Shown: in pieces, positions 1 through 5,557 of the stretch
Layout: every line of letters begins with the position of its first letter
Numbering within the stretch: position 1 is the stretch's first letter
Origin: Deltaproteobacteria bacterium
Lineage (GTDB): Bacteria; Desulfobacterota; Desulfobulbia; Desulfobulbales; VMSU01
DNA: 21,743 nt
Assembly (NCBI GenBank): GCA_024274995.1
Contig: JAJSAA010000165.1
Location: 1 to 21,743, forward strand
Reading direction: 5' to 3'
The notes under the pieces: generated by a model
Database searches by the model: none
What the model was told of the DNA's origin: nothing
The model's input: only the letters and a program-made list of their open reading frames with translations
Program-made: the position numbers and the translations under genes

Positions 1-193
1 AGTCATCAAGCATGAAAATTAGATTATCCACCTTCTGCACGTTACGGCCGTCAGTAAGACGTTCCGCGATATTTATTACATCTTTATGAACAGGAGGCAG
101 AGCCGGATGACGTGAAGAGGCGAAATGGGTCCGACAGGCAGTCAGCAGTACACAAAGGGCAAGAAGAACCAATAAGCGGATTTTTGAAGGCAT
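1..193 (-). CDS. Lipoprotein, N-terminal part only (cut by window edge)
   Basis: The minus strand reads an ATG at 193 and stays open to the window edge, giving 64 residues. The start is MPSKIRLLVLLALCVLLTAC, a short basic N-terminus, a hydrophobic core and a lipobox LTAC with Cys20, so the product should be exported and lipid-anchored after cleavage by signal peptidase II. The last visible residues, VDNLIFMLDD, resemble the opening strand of a von Willebrand A-like domain with a DxSxS metal site, as found in some OmpA-type lipoproteins, but the decisive residues lie outside the window. I see no strong Shine-Dalgarno sequence. Lipoprotein nature is well supported; any function is a guess. Confidence 0.7.
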   Translation of the reverse strand, partial: MPSKIRLLVLLALCVLLTACRTHFASSRHPALPPVHKDVINIAERLTDGRNVQKVDNLIFMLDD

Positions 194-240
194 GTCTGTT
201 TACCGGGGCAAAGGTTAAATGATTTATACCAACCACCTTT

Positions 241-263
241 GATGGACTCGTAACAAGTCCATC
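241..263. repeat. Short palindrome, dispersed-repeat type
   Basis: GATGGACT, a 7-base spacer CGTAACA, then AGTCCATC: a perfect 8-bp inverted repeat. From memory, very similar palindromes (GATGGACT, a spacer containing TTACGA or its complement, AGTCCATC) occur many times between genes in Desulfobacterota genomes; this was not searched. A degenerate partner (GGACTTCTTACGACGCC) lies at 424-440 in inverted orientation, matching 14 of 17 bases. It lies upstream of the lipoprotein start and may be a REP-like element or a transcript end. Confidence 0.5.
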
Positions 264-348
264 ACTTACTAACGGTGGCTAAGTCAACTAAGCGAAGACT
301 GCGAAAAGTTCGATATACAGGTAAGCGAACGTAGTGAGACTCCGAGGC

Positions 349-410
349 GTGGTGGTTCGACAGGGCTTCGACCATACATGTGGTATGCCGAAGGTCTGCC
401 AAAACACCAC
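349..410. repeat. Long imperfect inverted repeat
   Basis: The left arm begins GTGGTGGTTCGACAGG at 349. The right arm ends at 410 and, reverse-complemented, begins GTGGTGTTTTGGCAGA. The two arms of about 31 bases agree at roughly three quarters of positions and meet near 380, so transcripts of either strand could fold into one long hairpin. The surrounding 264-480 contains no convincing gene. The only sizeable minus-strand frame (482 to 288) has the look of repeat-derived sequence, without signal peptide, domain or good start. I read this stretch as dispersed non-coding repeat sequence. Confidence 0.45.
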
Positions 411-485
411 AACACCGTAGTTCGGACTTCTTACGACGCCCTCACCTTTATATTGTATGCAGAACAGGTTACGTCCTGTCAAGCG

Positions 486-980
486 GCAATTGGGATTTAC
501 CGCAAACTATTCCGGAATCTGGTGCTGATCCTCGCGGTGGCTCTCCTCACCTTTGCCCGTCTTTTTAATGAGGCGGTCAACGATGACCTCGAAGCCGCCA
601 ATAAACGCCTCGGGGGCAGATATTATCATGGTGCTGGTGGAGGCCATGGACAAAGCCGAAGGGCTTATTCTGGGGAGCAAAAAAAAACCTTTTACATTGA
701 CAAGAAGACAGACTTTGTTGTCCGCGCCGGGCTTAATGAGAACACCCCGCCCCTCAAAAAAAGCGGCACCGGCTTAGATCACGCCCTCTTCATCCGTCAG
801 CAAGATCTGGATCTGGTCTCACCAGCGGCCCTGGGGAAATATAACAAAAACAAAATTCCCCTGATCTTTATCAAGATAATGCCGGGCTACGATCTCGACG
901 ACATGGCCGACAAACTACAGGCCATCGCCCCGGCTACCGGTTATCCGGCTGGCAAACATGGAACCACTCCAGGCCATTAA
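486..980 (+). pseudogene. Decayed FtsX/MacB-type ABC transporter permease
   Basis: Three pieces read like consecutive parts of an FtsX-like ABC permease but lie in different frames. The first (about 498-614) reads FRNLVLILAVALLTFA then NDDLEAANKRLG, the usual first membrane helix and following segment. The second (613-687, shifted frame) reads GADIIMVLVEAMDKAEGLIL. The third (687-980, first frame again) reads TFYIDKKTDFVVRAGL, then KKSGTGLDHALFI, and IPLIFIKIMPGYDLDDMADK. The shifts fall at a run of five G (612-616) and a run of nine A (679-687). Segments usually lying between these motifs are missing, as are the C-terminal membrane helices, so the gene is shortened as well as shifted. The upstream reading frame (378-485) is repeat-like and has no start signal. 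Family assignment is from remembered motifs, not a search. The shifts alone could be homopolymer sequencing errors, but the deletions could not. Confidence 0.6.
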
Positions 981-1011
981 AGAGGAATAAAGATGGGGTT
1001 AATTTATCTTG

Positions 1012-1062
1012 CAACTATTCAGCCCAGGCGGAGAGAACCCCGAACCACGGGCTGAATGGTTG
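1012..1062. terminator. Long hairpin between convergent genes, possible bidirectional terminator
   Basis: CAACTATTCAGCCC (1012-1025) pairs with GGGCTGAATGGTTG (1049-1062) over 14 positions with a single G-T wobble, around a 23-base loop. It lies between the end of the permease remnant on the plus strand and the rhodanese stop on the minus strand (1064). Position suggests a transcript end in both directions. There is no clean T-run on either side, so a REP-like repeat is an alternative. Confidence 0.45.
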
Positions 1063-1063
1063 T

Positions 1064-1501
1064 TCAATATACTACCGGCAGACCTTCTTTTTTCCATTGG
1101 GCTATCCCGCCCTTCAAATTATACAATTTTGCGTAACCATTCCTGGCCATTATCTGCATAGCCGCATAACTGCGTCCTCCCACGGCACAGTAGAGAAGAA
1201 TCGTTCTGTTCCTGGGTAGATTATAATTGCCTCTCATGATATTCCAGAATGGAACCAGCACCGAGTTCTGCAATTTGCCCTCCTTCAACTCCTGCGGCGA
1301 ACGAACATCAACAATGAGTAAATCCGGCCTCTCGCCAATGAGCCGCATAACCTGCTGCGGGGTGAGTACCTTATGAAAAGGAGCCTTGACAGCCACTGCC
1401 AAAGCTGAGCTGGAGGCCGTTTTAGAGGCCGTGCTGTTATTGCTGTTCTTCGAACATGAGACCAACAGAACCGCCAGAATAACAAGACATAACTTCTTCA
1501 T
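1064..1501 (-). CDS. Rhodanese-like domain lipoprotein
   Basis: This 145-residue protein starts MKKLCLVILAVLLVSC, a lipoprotein signal with lipobox LVSC and Cys16, followed by a Ser/Thr/Asn-rich linker (17-36) and one rhodanese domain (about 43-145). The domain shows the VDVRSPQEL motif (64-72) and the active-site loop CAVGGRS with Cys105, the residue that carries the persulfide in sulfurtransferases. The product is therefore probably a membrane-anchored periplasmic or outer-membrane single-domain sulfurtransferase. The frame is open upstream to 1588, but ATG 1501 was chosen because it begins the signal peptide and has GGAG about 10 bases upstream. The gene is 119 bp downstream of mobA on the same strand, so it may be read from its own promoter. 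Single-domain exported rhodaneses may handle sulfane sulfur; the true substrate is not visible here. Confidence 0.88.
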   Translation of the reverse strand: MKKLCLVILAVLLVSCSKNSNNSTASKTASSSALAVAVKAPFHKVLTPQQVMRLIGERPDLLIVDVRSPQELKEGKLQNSVLVPFWNIMRGNYNLPRNRTILLYCAVGGRSYAAMQIMARNGYAKLYNLKGGIAQWKKEGLPVVY

Positions 1502-1526
1502 AAATTCACTACTCCATTTCAGATTT

Positions 1527-1532
1527 ATTATA
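1527..1532 (-). promoter_or_regulatory. Possible -10 element for the rhodanese gene
   Basis: The minus strand reads TATAAT, a perfect sigma-70 -10 hexamer, 25 bases upstream of the rhodanese ATG. It would give a leader of about 20 bases that still contains the GGAG ribosome site. No good -35 element is found 16-18 bases further upstream, so the call is weak. Confidence 0.35.
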
Positions 1533-1620
1533 GATTTTGGACAGACAGGCCGGAGCGGTGATCCAACGTAACAGTTCACCAGGGGCACTAAAATTTATAC
1601 TGCCTCAGTACTATAATAGT

Positions 1621-2184
1621 TCAAAGCTCATGGGGATAATTGATGTTATTCCAGGCTGGAATAAGATGAGACGGCGGATGGACAATCCGCACACGCTCCA
1701 TGCCGCATATATGCCTTATTTTAAACTTACCAGCCCTGACCATCGCCTCAAAAACGGGGCCCATCCGCCCACTGTATAAGGCGAATAAAGGCTGATAAAA
1801 ATCAGTCTTCGGCACCAGAGCCCAGTCTCTAGCCCGGCGCTGCCTTAAGAGCCAAGAGACAGCCGCCGTTGAGATATCAGGCATATCACAGGCACAAACC
1901 AAAAATGAGGACGTGGGACAATAGCGGCTGACCGATAGAATACCAGATAAAGGCCCGGCGCAATTCGGGACATCACTTAGACGCTGCCACTTACCAGGAG
2001 GTAATTCCCCGGCCCCAGCAACAACTATTTCGTGGCAAAACGGGGTTAAAATCCGGGCGATATGCTCCAGCCAGGACTTCCTGCCGCCCTTGACCGGCAG
2101 GAGATGCTTAGGACTTCCCATCCGTCTGCTTTTGCCGCCGATAAGAACACAGCCTATCAGCCTTTCATCTATGAATTCCGTCAT
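1621..2184 (-). CDS. mobA: Molybdenum cofactor guanylyltransferase MobA
   Basis: The protein is 187 residues, close to E. coli MobA (194). MobA joins GMP from GTP to Mo-molybdopterin, making the bis-MGD cofactor of DMSO-reductase-family enzymes such as formate dehydrogenases, nitrate reductases and polysulfide reductases; it acts in the cytoplasm. The N-terminal nucleotide-binding signature LIGGKSRRMGSPK (14-26) matches the family LxGGxSxRMGxxK pattern. The metal-binding CDMPD motif is at 99-103. The C-terminus NNINYPHEL matches the NINTPEDL-like ending of the family. A weak AGGCGG precedes the ATG. Only 12 bp separate it from the response regulator stop upstream, so the two are likely co-transcribed. 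No other molybdopterin gene or molybdoenzyme is in view. Confidence 0.9.
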   Translation of the reverse strand: MTEFIDERLIGCVLIGGKSRRMGSPKHLLPVKGGRKSWLEHIARILTPFCHEIVVAGAGELPPGKWQRLSDVPNCAGPLSGILSVSRYCPTSSFLVCACDMPDISTAAVSWLLRQRRARDWALVPKTDFYQPLFALYSGRMGPVFEAMVRAGKFKIRHICGMERVRIVHPPSHLIPAWNNINYPHEL

Positions 2185-2196
2185 TTGCCGCCTACG

Positions 2197-2853
2197 TCAT
2201 TCTGCGGCTGGCATAAGCCCCTGCTGAATAACATAGCGAATCATCTCCGCCGTATTTTTAGCCCCTATTTTACGCATGATATTGGCCCGATGATGTTCCA
2301 CGGTACGGATACTGATCCGCAAAACATCGGCAATTTCCTTACTCTTATTGCCCTCCGCCACCAGCACAATTACCTGTTTCTCCCGATTGGTAAGCAGCTT
2401 GCCGGTCAGACGGCCGCCAACACATAATTTCTCCAGTTCGTGGGGGAGAAAATTATCCGCCAGAACAGGCGAGATATAACACCTGCCAGCCAAGCATTGT
2501 TTAATGGCGGTTATGAGCTCGACATCAGAATCTTCCTTCAGGGCATAGCCATTAGCTCCCGCCTGCATAGCGCTGCACAAAAACTCCTTACTGCTGTGCA
2601 TGGTAAGAATTAAAACCTTTATCCTGGGCCTGATCGCCCTCACCTCTTTAATGGCCTCAATCCCACGCATATGGGGCATGGAGATATCAAGAAGAACTAA
2701 ATCAGCCGCAGTATTTTCCAGCAGGCCGATTAATTCCAGCCCGTCAGCCGCCTCATCAACCACCCGCAGATTATCTTCACCATCAATAATTTTTTTCAAC
2801 CCCCGGCGAATCAGGACATGATCATCTGCCAAAATAATACGCGCTTCTTTCAT
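2197..2853 (-). CDS. NarL/FixJ-type response regulator (receiver + LuxR HTH)
   Basis: This is a 218-residue two-domain regulator of standard length. The receiver domain (about 4-120) has the acidic pair Asp10/Asp11, the phospho-acceptor Asp56 in LVLLDISMP, Thr84 in LILTMHS and Lys106 in ALKEDSD. The C-terminal LuxR/GerE helix-turn-helix (about 153-215) begins LTNREKQVIVLVAEG and contains SKEIADVLRISIRTVEHH, the DNA-recognition unit. AGGTGA lies just upstream of the ATG. It is the first gene of a probable operon with mobA, which suggests but does not show a link to molybdoenzyme respiration, as for E. coli NarL. No histidine kinase is in the window, so here it is an orphan. It is divergent from fumA, and its operator could lie in the shared AT-rich region. 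Confidence 0.9.
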   Translation of the reverse strand: MKEARIILADDHVLIRRGLKKIIDGEDNLRVVDEAADGLELIGLLENTAADLVLLDISMPHMRGIEAIKEVRAIRPRIKVLILTMHSSKEFLCSAMQAGANGYALKEDSDVELITAIKQCLAGRCYISPVLADNFLPHELEKLCVGGRLTGKLLTNREKQVIVLVAEGNKSKEIADVLRISIRTVEHHRANIMRKIGAKNTAEMIRYVIQQGLMPAAE

Positions 2854-3006
2854 AAATAGTTCACCTTGTTATCTTTTAAAGAGCAGCGACCTGCCCCAAG
2901 TCTCCTGACAGACCAGAGTATCGAACCCAACACATTATTTTTATTCACAAAAACTACTGATATTTAACAAAAAAAGTCATCTTTTACATAATTCTTTTTA
3001 ATTATC

Positions 3007-3036
3007 TTGACAAGTCTATAGCCGTTTTTATACCAT
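3007..3036 (+). promoter_or_regulatory. Likely sigma-70 promoter of fumA-sdhCAB
   Basis: A perfect -35 TTGACA (3007-3012) is followed after 18 bases by TACCAT (3031-3036), a 4/6 match to the -10 consensus; TATACC two bases earlier is an alternative with a 16-base spacer. It points towards fumA, whose ATG is about 150 bases downstream. The 2854-3185 gap between the two divergent operons is strongly AT-rich and holds no credible gene. I could not identify a clear promoter for the minus-strand operon in it. Confidence 0.5.
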
Positions 3037-3067
3037 TTTTTATTATTTTTTATTATTTTTTATTTTT
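3025..3067 (+). repeat. Phased T-tracts, 10-bp tandem repeat
   Basis: T-runs lie at 3025-3029, 3036-3041, 3046-3051, 3056-3061 and 3063-3067. The middle part is a tandem repeat of TATTATTTTT. The main tracts recur every 10-11 bp, close to the DNA helical repeat, which is the classic arrangement for intrinsic curvature. It begins inside the predicted fumA promoter and runs into the leader. Simple slippage-generated repeat is the alternative. Confidence 0.6.
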
Positions 3068-3185
3068 CAGTAATATACGGTTAAGAACCAGCGCTGATAA
3101 CAAAATCTAACCAGGCACCACTAATTATTTTGTAACAAGAGTTAGTTAAGACGGAATTATTAATCCCTTCACCAAGCCCCCCAAA

Positions 3186-4796
3186 ATGCCAAATTGCAAC
3201 TTTCATTATGCCCCCCTCTTTCAGTTGGGGCCCGATACAACCAGTTATCGCTGCCTGACCAACAGCCATGTCAAAACCATTGAGGCAGCCGGACGTCAAA
3301 TTCTGACCATTGAGCCGGAGGCCCTGCGCCACCTGGCCCGCGAGGCCCTACGGGATATCTCTTTCTTTCTGCGCCGTAACCATCTGCGCCAGTTAGCCGC
3401 AATTATTGATGATCCCGCGGCCTCGGATAATGATCGTTATGTGGCCGTCACCCTGCTTAAAAATGCCAGAGAGGCGGCCAAAGGTGTTCTACCCGGCTGT
3501 CAGGATACCGGTACCGCCATTATCCACGCTCATAAGGGAGAACAGGTCTGGACAAATTGCGATGACCAGCAATACCTCGCACACGGCATCTTTGACACCT
3601 ATACCCGTGAAAACCTGCGCTATTCACAGATGGCGCCGCTCTCTATGTTTGAGGAGGTCAATACCCAATGCAACCTCCCGGCCCAGATTGACATTTATTC
3701 CCGGCCCGGCCGCGAATACCATTTTCTGTTTTTAGCCAAGGGCGGCGGTTCCGCCAACAAGACCTTTCTCTATCAGGAGACCAAAACGCTGTTAACTGAG
3801 TCAAATCTCAGCAATTTTTGCCGCCGCCAGCTACCCAAATTAGGTACGGCCGCCTGTCCGCCCTATCATATCGCCCTGGTAATCGGCGGTACCTCCGCCG
3901 AGGCCAATTTAAAGGCGGTAAAACTGGCTTCGGCAGGCTATTATGATGATCTGCCGACCACGGGCGATAAATATGGCCGGGCCTTCCGGGATATGGAATG
4001 GGAGGGTCGTCTATTGCAGATTGCCAGGGAATCAGAAATTGGGGCTCAGTTCGGCGGTAAATATCTGGCCCATGATACCAGAGTCATCCGCCTGCCGCGT
4101 CACGCCGCCTCCAACCCCGTCGGTCTGGGGGTAAGTTGCAGCGCCCACCGTAACATCAAAGCCAAAATCACCGGCGAGGGGATATTCATTGAAGAACTGG
4201 AAAGAGTTCTCACCCCCTACGAAGATAAGCTGCACATAAAAACCAAAGAGGCGGTAAACATAGACTTAGAACGGCCAATGCCGGAGATTCTGGCCCAGTT
4301 AACGAGGCAGCCAACGGGTACCCTTCTCCATTTAAACGGCACTCTCGTTGTCGCTCGCGACATTGCCCACGCCAGGGTCAAAGAGATTATCGACCAGGGC
4401 GGCACCATGCCGGACTATTTCAAAAATCATCCCGTCTATTACGCCGGCCCGGCCAAGACCCCGGCAGGTATGGCCTCGGGCAGCTTCGGCCCCACCACCG
4501 CCGGCCGCATGGATATCTATGTTGATGAATTCCAGGCCGCCGGCGGTTCTCTGATTATGTTAGCCAAGGGCAACCGGGCGCCGAAGGTGAGCGCCGCCTG
4601 TAAACGGTATGGCGGCTTCTATTTAGGCTCCATGGGCGGCCCGGCTGCGGTGCTGGCAAAAGAATGCATCACCAAAGTCGAGGTCATAGCCTTCCCCGAG
4701 CTGGGAATGGAGGCGGTGCGCCGGATTACAGTCCGCGATTTCCCGGCCTTTATTGTCTGTGACGATAAAGGCAATGATCTCTACCGCAGGGTTTAG
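3186..4796 (+). CDS. fumA: Fumarate hydratase class I, iron-sulfur type
   Basis: The 536-residue protein aligns along its length with E. coli FumA/FumB as I remember them (about 548 residues). It reversibly hydrates fumarate to L-malate in the cytoplasm using an oxygen-sensitive [4Fe-4S] cluster. The three cluster cysteines are present at the E. coli positions: Cys105 in LPGCQDTG, Cys224 in GTAACPPYH and Cys318 in GVSCSAHRN. Other family signatures include KGGGSANKTFLYQETK, GGTSAEANLK, GAQFGGKY, YYAGPAKTP and GPTTAGRMD. It is a single-chain enzyme, not the split two-subunit form common in archaea and many anaerobes. The ATG has no purine-rich ribosome site (the upstream bases are CCAAGCCCCCCAAA), yet alignment of the N-terminus (PNCNFHYAPLF against SNKPFHYQAPF) supports it. 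It is the first gene of the operon and ends 4 bp before sdhC. Confidence 0.95.
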   Translation: MPNCNFHYAPLFQLGPDTTSYRCLTNSHVKTIEAAGRQILTIEPEALRHLAREALRDISFFLRRNHLRQLAAIIDDPAASDNDRYVAVTLLKNAREAAKGVLPGCQDTGTAIIHAHKGEQVWTNCDDQQYLAHGIFDTYTRENLRYSQMAPLSMFEEVNTQCNLPAQIDIYSRPGREYHFLFLAKGGGSANKTFLYQETKTLLTESNLSNFCRRQLPKLGTAACPPYHIALVIGGTSAEANLKAVKLASAGYYDDLPTTGDKYGRAFRDMEWEGRLLQIARESEIGAQFGGKYLAHDTRVIRLPRHAASNPVGLGVSCSAHRNIKAKITGEGIFIEELERVLTPYEDKLHIKTKEAVNIDLERPMPEILAQLTRQPTGTLLHLNGTLVVARDIAHARVKEIIDQGGTMPDYFKNHPVYYAGPAKTPAGMASGSFGPTTAGRMDIYVDEFQAAGGSLIMLAKGNRAPKVSAACKRYGGFYLGSMGGPAAVLAKECITKVEVIAFPELGMEAVRRITVRDFPAFIVCDDKGNDLYRRV

Positions 4797-4800
4797 TGTC

Positions 4801-5454
4801 ATGGACAAACAAGAAATATTTATCTTCTCAAGTATCGGCCGCAAGGCCCTTATGGCCATCAGCGGCGCCTTCCTCGGGTTCTTTCTTTTTCTTCACCTCC
4901 TCGGCAACAGCGCTGCCTTCTGGGGGGCGAAGGCCTTTATTTCTTACGCCGCTGACCTCCACAGCCTGCCGGTGCTGGTGCTGCTTTTCGAGGTAGTTCT
5001 ATTCTGCTTTTTCACCATCCATATAGCCCTGGCCCTAATTTCCTATTACGAGAATCTCCGAGCCAGGCCAAAGCATTATTCATGCCATAAAAACGCTGGC
5101 GGCCGCACCTGGGGCTCCCGCACCATGCCCTATACAGGACTGTTAATTCTCCTGTTTATTATCTTTCATCTCCTGGCATTCCGGGGCGTAAAGCCGGTGG
5201 AAATAGCGGCTCTGGTGCGTCATAATCTGAGCCTCCCCCTCACCGCCTTCTATTATTTAATCAGCCTTGCCGCCCTGGCTCTGCACGTCAGCCACGGCTT
5301 CTGGAGCCTCTGGCAGTCCCTGGGCCTTGGCCTGCGCCATACTGATTTATTACGAAAAAGCTCATTAACGATTAGTATTATAGGCGGGTTGCTGTTCAGC
5401 TTAATACCTTTGCTCTGCCTGCTGTCAGCCAATTTTTTAGTCAGCACTCCATGA
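4801..5454 (+). CDS. sdhC: Succinate dehydrogenase/fumarate reductase cytochrome b558 subunit
   Basis: The 217-residue protein has five hydrophobic segments, as expected for the SdhC/FrdC b558 family, where one subunit anchors the complex, carries two b-type haems and binds quinone. Likely haem-ligand histidines are His32 (LFLHLLGN), His74 (FTIHIALAL), His123 (IIFHLLAF) and His162 (LALHVSHGF). Their spacing is close to the four ligands of Wolinella FrdC. The open frame reaches back to 4753 inside fumA, but ATG 4801 is preferred: it starts the IFIFSSIGRKALMAISG family N-terminus and leaves a 4-bp gap. The family includes both succinate-oxidising and fumarate-reducing enzymes, so the direction in this organism cannot be read from the sequence. 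No separate SdhD is present or expected. Confidence 0.93.
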   Translation: MDKQEIFIFSSIGRKALMAISGAFLGFFLFLHLLGNSAAFWGAKAFISYAADLHSLPVLVLLFEVVLFCFFTIHIALALISYYENLRARPKHYSCHKNAGGRTWGSRTMPYTGLLILLFIIFHLLAFRGVKPVEIAALVRHNLSLPLTAFYYLISLAALALHVSHGFWSLWQSLGLGLRHTDLLRKSSLTISIIGGLLFSLIPLLCLLSANFLVSTP

Positions 5455-5466
5455 ACACCCTGAAAC

Positions 5467-5488
5467 GCTTACATTTTCTACAGTAAGC
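5467..5488 (+). other. Small hairpin in the sdhC-sdhA gap
   Basis: GCTTAC (5467-5472) and GTAAGC (5483-5488) form a perfect 6-bp stem around a 10-base loop, just after the sdhC stop. The sdhC-sdhA gap of about 100 bp is the only wide one in this operon. Downstream is an A-rich stretch, not a T-run, so a terminator is unlikely; it may mark mRNA processing or be chance. Confidence 0.3.
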
Positions 5489-5544
5489 AGGGAAGATATT
5501 ACCCGCAATTTTTAAAAAAAAAATCATAAAACTATACGAGCCTT

Positions 5545-5551
5545 GGAGAGG
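5545..5551 (+). promoter_or_regulatory. Ribosome binding site deciding the sdhA start
   Basis: GGAGAGG lies six bases before TTG 5558. An earlier in-frame TTG at 5543 overlaps this site and so cannot use it. This favours TTG 5558 as the sdhA start. Confidence 0.65.
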
Positions 5552-5557
5552 ATTGCC

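Noticed and set aside
241..440. Possible CRISPR array or tandem repeat array
   Set aside because: There is no regular repeat-spacer pattern and no cas gene; only isolated palindromes are present.
288..482. Minus-strand 64-codon open frame in the repeat region
   Set aside because: It lies across the long inverted repeat, lacks a signal peptide, domain or ribosome site, and looks like translated repeat sequence.
3081..3332. Minus-strand open frame opposite the start of fumA
   Set aside because: It overlaps the well-supported fumA N-terminus and has no family-like composition or start signal.
4753..4800. Longer sdhC start inside fumA
   Set aside because: It would add 16 residues encoded within the fumA end that do not match the family N-terminus; ATG 4801 fits better.
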